Shown in pieces: positions 20,004-30,957 of a DNA stretch of 33,823 nt. Each line of letters starts with the position of its first letter. The stretch's first letter is position 1. This DNA is from Haplomitrium mnioides (Eukaryota > Marchantiophyta > Haplomitriopsida > Calobryales), in the NCBI GenBank assembly GCA_049999725.1, contig JBNGIS010009725.1:1-33823 (forward strand), read 5' to 3'. Under the pieces are notes generated by a model. That model ran no database searches. It was given only the letters and a program-made list of their open reading frames with translations, and was not told the DNA's origin. Made by a program: the position numbers and the translations under genes.

Positions 20004-20960
20004 AAGGTGGAAGTTGGACCGCCACTAACCTGGATTTCCAAAGTTTACTGCCTTCCGATGGATTCTGCAAACTCCTCCAAGTGTACGTTCTGATGTTTCC
20101 CACGGACACCTCCCAAGCTGCTACGTTTTTGCTGTTGCGCCGTCCGCTGCCACCCACAAGGTGGAAGTTGGGCCGCCATAGTCAACCTGACTTTCCAAAA
20201 TTGACTCACGGATCCGAAGTTGACTAACTCCCGAAATATCCTGCGGAATTCTCCTAAGTTAAATCTTCCGTAGCATCCCGCAGCTCCTCCAAAGTTGCTA
20301 CATTTCCCAAGTCTTCCATGGCCTGCTCCACAGTCACCATGTCTCCGAAGTTGCGTCGTCCGCCAGTGCCTGCAAGGTGGAAGTTGGACCGCCACCTCCT
20401 GCTTGGTTTCGAAGTTGACCTCTTTCCGATGGTTTGCGCGGACTCCTTCGAAGTCATACCTTTCGATGTATCCTGTGAACTCCTCCAAGGTTATCACGTC
20501 TCCAAAGTTTCTCTCGGACTCCTCCGAGGTTGCCACGTCTCCGATGTTGCGCCGCCCGCAAGGTGGAAGTTGAACCATCACTAACCTGGATTTCCGAAGT
20601 TGATTGCCTTCCGATGGATCCTGTGGACTCCTATGAAGTGTACCTTTCGATGTTTCCTATGGACACCTCCCAAGCTGCCACGTCTCCATTGTCTCCCCCG
20701 GATTCCCCGAAGTTGCCACGTCCCCGAAGTTCTCCATAGACAGCTTCCAGGCTACCACATCTCTGCTGTTGCGCCGTCCGCCGCCGCTCGCAAGGTGGAA
20801 GTTGGACTGCCATAGTTGACCTAGTTTTCCAAAGTTGACTCCCGTCCGATGTCTTCCATGGACTCCTCCGAAGTGTACCTTCCGCTGCAACCCGCGGACT
20901 CCTTCAATCTGCCCCGTCTACGAAGTCGCGCCGTCCACCGCCGCACGCAAGGTGGAAGTT
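20004..20960 (-). repeat. Amplified GC-rich block in LTR-5 (six copies)
   Basis: On the plus strand AAGGTGGAAGTTG, usually preceded by GCGCCGTCCGC, starts at 20004, 20158, 20374, 20560, 20792 and 20949. Steps are 154-232 bases. TCCGAAGTTGCCACGTC-like strings lie between copies. The related block is single in LTR-1 (about 4165-4200), LTR-2 (about 7140-7180) and LTR-4 (about 13160-13200). Long minus-strand frames here, for example 20581-20045, are products of this repetition. Confidence 0.8.
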
Positions 20961-21770
20961 GGACCGCCACCTCCCACCTAGTTCTAAAGTTGACCTCCTT
21001 TCGATGGTTTGCGCAGACTCCTCCGAAGTCGTACCTTCCAATGTATCTCGTGAACTCCTTCAAGGCTACTACGTCTTCGAAGTTTCTCTTAGACTCCGCC
21101 TAGTGTGCCACATTTCCAAAGGTTCTCTTGGACTCACTGTGTTCGAAGTGTTATTTTCCGACTTCTGCCGTGCCTATGCCCTCAATGTAGATGCCTCCAT
21201 ATCAATTCCTTCCAACCCCCCTCCGCATGATTCTTCTCCTTGCTGCGACACTCCCGCTACGACAGATCTCTCCTCCTCGAATCCTTTTGAGTCTCCTCCT
21301 TTCCTACTTGCGTCCTTACTGGGTTTTTGGCCTTCCTGCAACCCCTAGATTGATCTGCTCGCAATCTACCCGCTCTCTTATCTGCGACCTACCCAACCCC
21401 AATTTCCTCCTTGGCATATGAAATTCCTCTCCCTCTTTCTCGCTCACTCAGCCCTGATTCCATATTGATTTGCTGTGAGTCCATATGCACCACCCTGCTT
21501 GCATTCCTTTTTCATCTGACTCCTCTTGATTCCACAGGGCTCCTCCATTGAAGTGCATAATTCGTGACATCAAATGGGAAAAAGAGAAAAGGAAAGAAAA
21601 AGAAGGAAGAGGAGAGAGGGAAGAGAGGGGAGAGAGGGGAAGGATAGAATAACAATAGCCTACAATAAAAATAATAAAAATAATATAATAATATAAACTG
21701 AAACAAAAGACTAAACTTAAAACTCAATAATCACAAAATTTAGAAAAAAAATCAAAAACCCCGACCGACA

Positions 21771-21775
21771 AGTTG
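21771..21775 (+). repeat. Target-site duplication AGTTG, right copy (LTR-5)
   Basis: Identical to 17571-17575. It lies immediately after CCGACCGACA. Confidence 0.9.
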
Positions 21776-24188
21776 TGAGGAGGAATGGGCAGCTGAAGCA
21801 TTAAAGATACCTGCCCAACTGTTCCCTTTCTCTTTTTGTATGTTCGTCAGTTGTAGAGAGTTACATCTTGGAAAAGGTTCTTATCGTGCAAGCCTATTGA
21901 ACAACACTTTTAGAAGAGGATGTCATTGAAAATTTTGAGAGCAAAAGGATTCTAAATGTTGAAGAAACAATTTGTGAAGTAGAGAATGCAAGTGTTTGCA
22001 AGGAGGAGAAATGTGGAACATGGGGATAAGCTTCTATAGCTGCTGAAAAGGAAAATTATATTTGCAACATCTTGAGAAGCCTTTGTAGTTCTTGGAGAGA
22101 CAACTACAATAATTTAGTCAATCAAGGATTTGTCATGTAAATTGCAGAGTGGTCAATGTAGAATTTTGTAATGTCAATTTTGTAATTGTAAGGCACAATT
22201 ATGTGGACTTAGTGATAGCCAATACTCTATTGAGCAACATTCAAGACATTGAGAAGGTTGAGTAGGAAGATTGTAAGTCTAAATAGAGCTACGTGGTAGT
22301 TGATAACTTGCAATTGGTAGCCTTGGAATTTGCCAAAACAAAAGGCACATGAGACAAAGTTGTGGTTACTTTCATTCAAAATTAAAAGGAGACATTTTCT
22401 CTTGATGTGTAAGAGATAACAAAGTGAGTAGCTGGATGCAAGGTTTCTTGCATAAGAGGGTGATGCATACACAACCTTACTCATCTAGTACCTCTAGGCA
22501 GTATTCTGATGCTCCGCAAATGTGGACAAACCTTCGAGAAAAGAAACTGAACAATTGACTATAGTTGTCTCTTAGTCAGGCTAGATCAAGGACAGGTTGG
22601 TGGTTCTTCCTTCTAGGTGTACGTGGTTAGATCATTTGAAAACATCATAAACAAGGATAAAAAATTCTACAATAGGAAAGATTGTGATTCTGCTATAATT
22701 TGGAGTAGAGAGAATTTATAGGGTTGAAGAGGTGGCATGAACTTTGTAAGTAGAAAAGAAAATTTAAAATAAAAATGAGATGTTGAGGAGAGTTGTTGAG
22801 CATCTTGTCAAGCAAATTGATGGTATAATATAGACTAGTTAGCAAGAAGCTTTGGTAGGTTGGTAGGTGAGGATGTTGCAAGTGAAAATAAGGTGAGGGG
22901 ATGGACGCTTTCCTTGAAGAAGAGATACAAAAGAGTGAGAGGAGGATGAAAGTGTGTGGGTGTAGAAATTTAGAGAGCCAAATTATGTTGACCAATAGAG
23001 GAAAAGTTTACAAGTGAGAATGGTACAAGTGTTCTGAAATCAGAGGTCTATGAGAGCATGGGTGAAGGAATGAGTTGCCTTATGGAGATGGATATTGAGG
23101 ACTTTGAGATAGAGACAATTTGCTGAAATGCAGAATATAACTAATTAGTATGAGAATATAGAGAAATCAATTGGGCTGAGGATTGGTAGGTAGGAGTTGT
23201 CAACTGGGTTCAATGTGGGTTGTGGAGTCATAAGTAGCCTCGTGAAGAGGCTCGGTTGAGAAATTGTTGGTTTGAAGGATAGGAAGGGTAAGTTGGTGCA
23301 ATAATTGGTGTGGGAATAGACAAGAGGTCAAGACAGATTGAAAAACTTAAAAACATTCTATGAAATTGAAGAGATACATATGTGGTAGGAAGGTGTAAGT
23401 GCAATGGTAGTCATAACATATGGTCAGAAGACTAGGCAGAGTATAAACCTGCTTTGGGTTAGTAAGAAGTAGATGGATGAAGTGAGAGATTAGAGCTAAG
23501 TAGATGTTTGGGAAGGAGAACTGAAGGGGGTTCCTTGCATTCTATTAGATATTCTAGTTTTTGAGGGATTGTGAATAGTAATTGGATTCACATCAAGGAA
23601 TCTAATGAGTAATCCAACAACAAGGGAAGAGGTTGAATCAAAAGTGCAGTAAGGGAGATATTCTTACCTCTATGAAATCAACAAGTTATTCACCAAAGGA
23701 AGGGTCAACAACTTTCATCACAATCTGGCCTCCCAAGTTTGAACCCCTTGAGACATTTGTATATGTTGGTTGATGGCAAGGGCTACAAGTAACTACTGTG
23801 TGAAATTTCATTTGTTATTTTTTCTATTGATGGAGATGGGAGGATAAAAGAAGACTAGTCAAAAAATTGAGTCTCACCTCCCCTTCTAGGTATCCTTGTG
23901 AGTTGTGTTTTCAGTTAACTGTATGGTGTGTTGTATGTGTGGCAATTCTAGGAGTCTAGAAATTTTTGTAGTGCTGTTATAAGGGGTGTGTTTCAGAAAT
24001 GTGAGGGTGTGAGTAGTGGCTATTTAAAAATTGTTTAGTGGGGGTAAAGCAATTTCCAAGCAGCTTTGTAAGACTCCAAGCAATCTATCTCTAGCTAGAT
24101 TAGGTTGATTAAAACACAAGTGGTCATTCTACTATGGTTGCCAATGCTTAATGTATCAAAATTTTGAATAGAAATTCTTATCCTTCTT
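21776..24188. other. Unassigned degenerate sequence right of LTR-5
   Basis: This should continue the target sequence at 15376-17570 across the LTR-5 insertion. The plus strand is purine-rich with frequent stops in all frames. I found no retroelement motif, tRNA or long repeat. Frames such as minus 22484-22227 and 22995-22693 show no recognisable domain. Confidence 0.45.
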
Positions 24189-24280
24189 TCCTTGATTCTA
24201 TTCCAATTTTTGAATAGCCACTTCTTCCTTATTTTTGAATGGAAATATGTAGAAGACTTTAATTGGAATAGAATCAAGGA
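24189..24280. repeat. Perfect 20-bp inverted repeat with 52-bp spacer
   Basis: 24189-24208 and 24261-24280 are exact reverse complements (TCCTTGATTCTATTCCAATT and its complement). TTTTGAATAG/TTTTGAATGG occurs three times in and just left of it. The right arm lies at the start of the copia C1 RT remnant. It could be a local inverted duplication or a small foldback element. Confidence 0.8.
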
Positions 24281-24620
24281 TGTGGAGATTGTAACGCATT
24301 GGGTTTACAACAAAAAAGTTTCAAGAATCATCATTGATATTATCATTTGTGTTTGCATTTATGTTGATAGGTTAAGATTTTATCTATGCAAAGGTTCAAA
24401 TAGTTGAATGATTAACCAGAATAGCCACTCAAGATCAACAATTAGCTTACCTAGAAGAGCTTTCTTCTATGTTTGTCAGTTTAGGTTTTGTAATTTCTTG
24501 GTTGAAAATTTAGGCATTTTTTGGAGAATCCAAATGGAGAACCAAATTGGTTGAAGCAAATATACACAAGAATAAAGATTAGCAAAATATTCAAGAAAAA
24601 ATTTGCAAGTGTTAAAAATT
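24255..24620 (+). pseudogene. Faint Ty1/copia reverse transcriptase remnant ('copia C1')
   Basis: A frame ending near 24404 has THWVYNKK and then ICVCIYVDRLRF. The YVDR at 24360-24371 stands where copia RTs have YVDD, so the second catalytic aspartate would be arginine. In a shifted frame IFWRIQMENQIG then IYTRIKISKIFKKKF (about 24515-24600) has the order of the copia segment that follows YVDD (FLGI...Y...LLKKF). Stops and shifts are many. The reading is by pattern only and could be wrong. Confidence 0.45.
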
Positions 24621-26507
24621 GATTTTTTAATTTTCAAATGTTAATTCTAGGTTACAGTAAGTTTGATAGGTCTCAAGCTGTAGTGATTTTAGAAGTTTGG
24701 TTCAATAGGTTCATCCAACTCGTTCAATGCTCATATTATTCTAGCTTCTCCCTCTACAACGGTGTTGGGCATTTGATGACTCGAAGATTTAGAGTTCTTT
24801 AAGGATTGAATATCCAAAAGAAGAAGTAAGAGGAGAAAGACTCAAAACACAAATTGTATAATTTTTAGGGTTTTTTTACTCATAGAGGCTAAGATTTATG
24901 TCAAAGAGAGCAATCTTCACTCCAAAACCTCTTATGTTTGCTAGTAAGACAAAGATTATCCCAAATTAGATCTTAGAATGAAATTTTGACGCCTAATTTA
25001 ATGCTCACAAACCAAAATTGAAAACAATGCAATGATTCTAGAAAAAAATTTCCAATCCAAAATAGCTTATCCAAAGTTTGTTTTCAATATGGAAGTTGTA
25101 CTACTAGTGTTGTATGGCAGTAATTTAGGTCTCTAAATACATGTGGTATATGGTTGTGGAGTATGTTGTGTGAAATACATAAGATTTTTAGTCTATTGTG
25201 CTAAAAGTAAGCAAATATGGCAAAGATTTACTATCTCTTGCCTTGATAGCTTCAATTTCTCCCAATCAAAAGAGAAATCTAAACAAATCCCTCCAACTTT
25301 TTACTTGATTTTGTTTTATTCAAAAAGAATGTAAGGTTTACTATTTTTTAAGATTTTAAACTATTAGTTTGAACTCCAGATTGCATAAAGAAGCTGTGTA
25401 CTAAATTTCAGCTAGAAATTCACAACAAAATACTCACTACAAACGAAAACTTATTTGTTGTTTAAAAAACCAAAAATACAACACTCATGAATTTTCTCAA
25501 GGAATAATTCTCTCAAATCAAACGATCTTGACTTGAATTTTCACACAAAGTTTTCTTACACTTACATTTTTCTTCATACAAACTTTCAGCTTGTATGATA
25601 CTTTTTAACATAAATAAAGAACCCACAATTCCAAGATCAAAAGAAGAGTGAACTCAAAGAACCTCAATAATTTTCTCTCAACTTCAAATAGCTCTTATGA
25701 AAAAACCTTAACTCCAAATGAATCAAAATTTGATGCAAGATTGTAGTCCTTGTTGTCAGCTTCTCATTGATGTTCTGTTTTTCTCCTGAACCATTTTAAA
25801 AATGTTGCAGTTGGTGAAAATGTAACTTTGTGTTGAATTTGACCCCTTTGTCTTCAATCACTCATAAGTATATAATTAAAACTCCAAATAACTTGAAACT
25901 TCTTACAAATAGATGCCACTCTTTTTGAACATTTGATATCTTCCATGTTAAAACACTTTTAGCTCTAGAAGCTCCTCAACCCTTTAGAAAATCAAAATCC
26001 TTTCCTTTCTTTAGGGTTTTTACTAAAAGAAATTTTTTTTTTTTTGGTTGAAAGAACAATAAGAAATAAACCATATTGTTTGTTGGAGCACAAATAGGAT
26101 ACAAAAAATGAAGAAAATCTTTCTCCTTTGATTAGATGATCATTTGATGAAGTCACATATAGCTTGACGCTAACTATTCAACATGTACCCAAAGTAGCAT
26201 TCATAGAAGACTCAAGAAAATGCCACTCCAAACTAGGTCAGAATGTAAATTGTGAGGTCCCATCGCTCTCCATTAGTGATTGTTAGAAACAAGACTAGAA
26301 TAGATGAGTTCATGATCAAATTCAAGAAACTATCACCGAAGTGATGTACAATCCATTGCCAAAAATGATCTCTAGGAATAATTCTTAACCCAATAAATAA
26401 AGGATTTAGGAGAGGAAAGCTAAGAGCAAAAAAAATCCTGCTTCTATTTCTAATAGCTTGACCTATAAGAAACTTGAGCTCAACTATAGAATCTCCTCAC
26501 TCTGAGT
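24621..26507. other. AT-rich sequence with no recognised gene
   Basis: The stretch lies between the two copia C1 traces and may be an insertion or very decayed pol. It contains a run of about 15 T near 26030-26045 that could be a reverse-strand poly(A) tail, but the sequence to its right shows no LINE or processed-gene motif that I recognise. No solo LTR of the large family is present. Confidence 0.45.
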
Positions 26508-26620
26508 GTTGATGGAACTAGTACCCAGTTGGCTGATATTTTCATGAAGGCATTAGGATAAAAAAAAGTTGTAAAAATTCAAGAAGTAACTTGGTGTATA
26601 TGTGTTGAGATCAAAGGGAA
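26508..26620 (+). pseudogene. C-terminal end of an older copia pol ('copia C1')
   Basis: Bases 26508-26558 read VDGTSTQLADIFMKALG and then a stop (26559-26561). QLADIFTKAL is the well-known end motif of copia RNase H domains. CVEIKG in the same frame near 26604-26620 matches the usual last residues of such polyproteins. The lineage differs from copia C2, whose end reads DNIEDIFTKPLPPAL. This fixes the right end of an older copia element whose RT trace lies at 24255-24620. Confidence 0.65.
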
Positions 26621-26623
26621 GTT

Positions 26624-26946
26624 TTGAAATCACGACCTCAAATAGGCTCCCGAGCTTAGATAGGTTCCCAAGCTAATCTAGTAGCCCTCCTATTCTCAAC
26701 TAGGGTTAGGTTATTTTTCCAATTATATGCTAGGAAATATGGGGGCAGATGTGAAGGTGCACATTGACACTCCTCACTCTTTGTAAACTCGTGATTCTTT
26801 GTGCCTTTTGAATATATATACAACATTTCTATTATAGAGACCATATATAACCCTATGTAAGTAGTTGTACATTCATTCATTCCAACGATTCTACTCTCAC
26901 TCTCGGAAGCTCTCGTGAGTTTATGTGCGGTGCTCATGTGATAACA
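26624..26946 (+). mobile_element. Copia C2 5' LTR (left boundary approximate)
   Basis: The right end is placed at ATAACA, just before the primer-site candidate. TATA-like strings GAATATATATACAA (about 26808-26821) and CATATATAA (about 26842) lie inside, as expected for an LTR promoter. The left end is unclear: TGTTGAGATC at 26603 would make a good start matching the AACA end, but those bases also read as the tail of copia C1 pol. Without the 3' LTR for comparison I cannot decide. Confidence 0.5.
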
Positions 26947-26948
26947 CG

Positions 26949-26960
26949 TTATCAGCACGA
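26949..26960 (+). promoter_or_regulatory. Primer-binding-site candidate TTATCAGCACGA
   Basis: It sits three bases after the proposed LTR end. It is not complementary to a tRNA 3' end (no leading TGG). From memory of plant tRNA-Ile(AAU), it is complementary to the anticodon arm (UCGUGCU, wobble A, AUAA), with C opposite the wobble base, which is inosine in the mature tRNA. Priming from an internal tRNA site is known for copia of Drosophila, with initiator Met tRNA. It overlaps a palindrome, TGATAAC/GTTATCA, at 26939-26954. Confidence 0.45.
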
Positions 26961-28299
26961 AGGACTCTACATTTTTTTTCCATCTCTTGCATGTGCTCTA
27001 CCTACACCAATACTTGAGAGAACATCAGCGTACACATTTTTCTCCTCTACGCGAGACCTTTTTTTCCTCCCGTTCACTTTTCTTTCTCTCGCGGAATGCT
27101 CTAATAGTAGAAGTTTGCAACACAGATCATTCCTTTACTTTATTTGAGTGTTCCTCCTATTTTGGTTTACACTTGGCAACCTTACTCCCATCCACCCTTT
27201 CTCTTTCTTTCTTCATTTGTTGTTCTTTCTCTGTTCGATGATACTTGAGCAACTTGGCTTATATTTTGTTGACTCGCCAACCTTGTGCATGCTCAAAGCT
27301 AACCTGCATTGCACATGTATTACCTATTTGCCTTTACTATTTATCTATGAACAATTGATACTGTCTCCTTGACATCAAACAGGTCATAAACCTCCTTCCC
27401 CCCCCCCTTTTTTTTCCCCCCTCTGATTGCATTGCTAGCTTCTATGCTTACAACCCAAGACTGTATCTCTTCACCATTTCTTCGTGACATCAGAGATTAC
27501 TGGACCTCTTTCATCTTACCTTCCTTCGTTCATTTCCAACATTGAAAGACTATAACTGATCTCATATTCTGGTATAAGCTTGCTTTGTTTCTGAACAAGT
27601 GCTTTCCCTACCACCAAGGGGAGCAGTATTCAAGCAAGGGAAAGGTGAGACATAGGCTTCACAAACCTGTGCACAAGTTTGACCCACCTGTTTATGCAGC
27701 ATCGAAGACCCGAACGACTATACAAAGACTACATCAACACTCAACGAAAGAGCGACACTACATCTTGGCACTTCAAGCTCTTTCACTTTGTTCTTCATCA
27801 CTTCCTGGTTCAACTTTCTCAACCTATCCTATTGATTATATTTTATTCTTTCTCTATGTTATCTGAATGATCTCATTCCTCACAAGGGATACAATTGTTG
27901 ATTCTGGATCACTTCTTGTTACAAGAGAATCGTACTAACCTGAGCACTGACCCTACCACCTCCTGAGATCAACCTTTATCTGGCCATACCTACAATGGCT
28001 CTATTTTTTTACAACACCAGATTTGCACAAAGGCATTACAACGATAGGAGGCTAGGTCCGATTTAACTCAAAGCGGACCAACAAGGCAGATCTGAGGGAT
28101 ACGATATTGGCACACCAGAAGACATAGACAAACAATTCTAGGGCAGTCTCTTCATTCATTAGCAACATTTCATTCTTTCATTTCAGTTCTCGGTGACTCA
28201 TACCGATCGATTCACAACTAGTCCAATCATTTCTTGTTTTCATTTCAATTATTTGATTTTTCCACTTAAGGCAGAAAACATAAACAGGTACCAAGGTCC
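26961..28299 (+). other. Copia C2 untranslated leader
   Basis: About 1.3 kb lies between the primer site and Gag. The early part is pyrimidine-rich (CTTTCTCTCG, CCTTTCTC), with a C9-10/T8/C5 tract near 27398-27421. Short frames (26923-27372, 27585-27870) have no recognised domain and are probably leader sequence. A long leader is common in plant copia elements. Confidence 0.6.
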
Positions 28300-29658
28300 G
28301 TGAATGACCAGACTTCGGTCCATCACACATCTATACATAGTACAGAACATCACAGCCCTGACCCAGCAATTGCATTTGCTAGAGCTCTTGGTTTATGTAT
28401 CTCCTTCATAGGTACTCCCAGCAAAACAGAGAACAGGTCAAACATGACATTTGTTGAATCTCTAAAATTTCAAGCTCTAAAACTAGACGACTCCAATTAT
28501 TGTTCTTGGTTACTTGATGTCACGACATACTTGACATCCAAAGCTATCAGTGAAGTCATCAACTCAGATGACAATGTCACCCCGTGTGACGCAGCCAGAG
28601 CATTGATCCTACTCAGACACCATATGGTAGAACCTCTCAGGCTTCAATACCTCAACTTTCATAGTCCCCATCTACTATGGGAAAAACTCAAACTTAGATT
28701 CGACCATCTGACGACGATATCGCTCCCAACAGCGAGATACAATTGGATCAACCTACGAGTCCAAGACCATACGTCCATTACAAATTACAACAGCGAATTA
28801 TTTTGCATAGTCTCACAACCAGCAATCTGCGGCCACCCCGTGACCAACGAAGAACAGATAGAGAAAACTCTATTTACATTCACTGTGAGCAATCTCATCT
28901 TGGCATCTCAATATCGCAACATGCGATTCACTCGGTACTCTGAACTCATAGCATACATGCTACTTGCTGAAAAGCACCAACTACTACTCGTAGAAAATGC
29001 AAAGAAGCGACCCCTAAGGTCAGTCGCACCTCATCTGAACCCCGAATCACATTTTGCAAGCACCAATCTTTACCCTCGCTCTAGGAACAAACAATTTTCC
29101 ATAGGCAGAGGAAGAAGTAACTTTAGATTCAAGGGGAGCATAAGCTGGCCGACCAGCAGTCGACCTCCTAATGCAAACCACAAGGACAAAAATCCCAACC
29201 GTCGTATTCCAACAACACCAGAAAATGTGCCCCAATGCACATGGCACAACAGAGGTGGCAAACAATCATATAGAGGCCGACATAATACATTTGGCCTCTG
29301 CCAACAACAAACTAAATGCAATAGGTGTGGCACACGTGGCCACACTCAACACACATGTAGAGTGCCAGTGCACCTAGCGCGCCTATTTCAGCAAAGCACC
29401 AAACTTCACACTCATGAGGTACAAGACAACTTACTAGAAATGACAAACACTGATAAATATCCACAATACAATGTACATTCTGAAAATCATATGACTCAAT
29501 CAGCACTGTTTGACCAGAAAGATGGATATGAGATAACATGCATTGTAGACAACGGTTCCTCGCATACTATCTTACAAAACCACAAATATTTCTCATTCAT
29601 CACCCCTTCTTCTAGGCCAATGACCACTGTTAGAGGCCATAATCAAATTGAAGAATGA
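28300..29658 (+). pseudogene. Copia C2 Gag and start of protease
   Basis: A 452-codon open frame. The N-terminal half has the plant copia Gag layout: LDDSNYCSWLLDVTTYL (about residues 65-81), LLWEKLKLRFDHL, and YNSELFCIVSQ. It would form the particle shell. A CCHC zinc knuckle CNRCGTRGHTQHTC lies at 29317-29358 (residues 340-353) for RNA binding. The aspartic protease active-site motif follows at 29548, reading VDNGSSHTIL with DNG in place of the usual DSG/DTG, probably inactive. The ATG at 28443 (MTFVESL) starts closer to the usual Gag N-terminus than 28300, so the first 48 residues may be leader. The frame ends at TGA 29656, inside protease. The same frame continues beyond it, so this is a nonsense mutation. 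Confidence 0.9.
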
Positions 29659-30957
29659 CATGGTCCAGCGACCATCATTTTTCCAAATGGAACAAGACTA
29701 GACATCAAATCAACAATTTATGCACCTGCAGCAACCAAAAACCTCATCAATTTCCGAGATATCTGACAAAACGGTTTTCACATTCAAACAGGATTATTTC
29801 AGGAGAAAGAAGTCCTCCACATCCTAACTCAAACTGTAATAGGCTTTGACATACGAGAATCTTTCCCTCTATCACCACCGGGATTGTACACCACAAAAAT
29901 ATTCTCATATCATGCCTCTACCAAAACGGTATCTACAGCTATTACATGGCACAACCACCTTGGACATCCAAGTTGCGACATGTTCTACCGCATTAAGAAG
30001 GACAACAAAGGCATACCAAAAAATGTGCATCCACTGCCACTGCAAACTCCATGCTTAGAATGCGCATAAGGCAAATTGAAAATTGCACCTTCTCATGACA
30101 AGACAACAATCTCGATCCCTCGATTTCTCGAGAAGATCCATGCTGATGTTTGTGGCCCATTTACCCACCACCGAGACCATTCAGATACTTTTTTATCACC
30201 ATCGATGCATCATCCAAATGATCAGAAGTATCCCTTCTTATAGCCAAAACATGGTCTTCCCAAAACTGTTGTCCCAAATTTTGAAACTCTCAACACAATT
30301 CCCTGATTACCCAATCAGAAACTTGAGAGTGGACAACGTTGAAGAATTCTCTTCATAGATCTTTGATGACTTTTGCGCATCTGCTAGTATAGACATGCAA
30401 TACTCAATACCACATGTACATTTCCAAAACGGCATCGCAGAATCGGCTATTAAGAGAATCCAGCTCATAGCAAGACCATTACTTCTAAACTCAAATCTCT
30501 CCACCACTGCTTGGGGACATGTGATCATGCATGCAACAACTCTATTGCGTTATAGACCATCTGCATTCAACAAGAATTCCCCACACCAACTTATAGCAAG
30601 AATTCCAGCAGATTTATCACATCTACGCATATTTGGCTGATTGGTCCTCGTCCTAATTTTAAGACCACATCAAACAAAAATGAGACCACAACGCCAAAAA
30701 GGCATATACAATGGTTTTGAGTCCCCTTCTATCATTCGATACCTTGAACCCTCAACATATGATATGTTTAAGTCTCGATTCGCAGACTATCAATTTTTTG
30801 AAGAATCTTTTCCACTTCTGACACAAGAGGACAAGGCCATACGACCAAAACCTAGACAATTTAATATGGCACCAACATCTGCCACTGGATTTTGATCAAC
30901 AAAATGGACATTCAGATGCTTAAGTCAGAAGACTCCTCAATTTACAATAGATTTTGG
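29659..30957 (+). pseudogene. Copia C2 protease end and integrase, stops and frameshifts
   Basis: The frame of Gag goes on to about 30178, through stops at 29764 and 30067. It carries the integrase zinc-binding domain: WHNHLGHPS at 29947, with the CxxC pair in PCLECA at 30052 and 30061. The first catalytic D is at 30145-30147 (HADVCGPF). Then the frame shifts near 30177 and again near 30245. The last frame has the second D at 30332-30334 (RVDNVEEF) and E at 30440-30442 (QNGIAES), with 35 residues between them. AWGHVIMHA and GIYNGFESPSIIRYLEP are typical of plant copia integrase and its linker. Stops include 30356 and 30638. All catalytic residues are still present, although the reading frame is lost. 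Confidence 0.9.

Larger units (their letters stand above)
17576..21770 (-). mobile_element. LTR-5: solo giant LTR in reverse orientation, 4195 bp, with intact target duplication
   Basis: On the plus strand it begins TGTCAGCCC (complement of the family end GGGCTGACA) and finishes CCGACCGACA (complement of the family start TGTCGGTCGG). AGTTG lies on both sides. It follows LTR-4 throughout: pyrimidine tract near 21600-21650, GAGCCCTGTGGAATC near 21530, the conserved open stretch at 18543-18809, and the U5-like tail at 17576-18500. It differs by a 198-bp SINE-like insertion and by amplification of one internal block at 20004-20960. With the SINE removed it is about 4.0 kb, close to LTR-4. Confidence 0.92.

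Noticed and set aside
19553-20581. Minus-strand genes of 162 and 178 codons
   Set aside because: Both run through the amplified block of LTR-5, with repeated VQLPPCGR-like strings that come from the DNA repeat.
26030-26045. Poly(A) tail of a reverse-strand LINE or processed pseudogene
   Set aside because: No coding or LINE motif was found to its right and no flanking duplication was seen.
26923-27372. Short genes in the copia leader
   Set aside because: Overlapping frames in several phases, pyrimidine-rich composition and no recognisable domain. They are best read as untranslated leader.
28300-29658. A 452-codon host gene
   Set aside because: Zinc knuckle, protease motif and following integrase show it is copia Gag.
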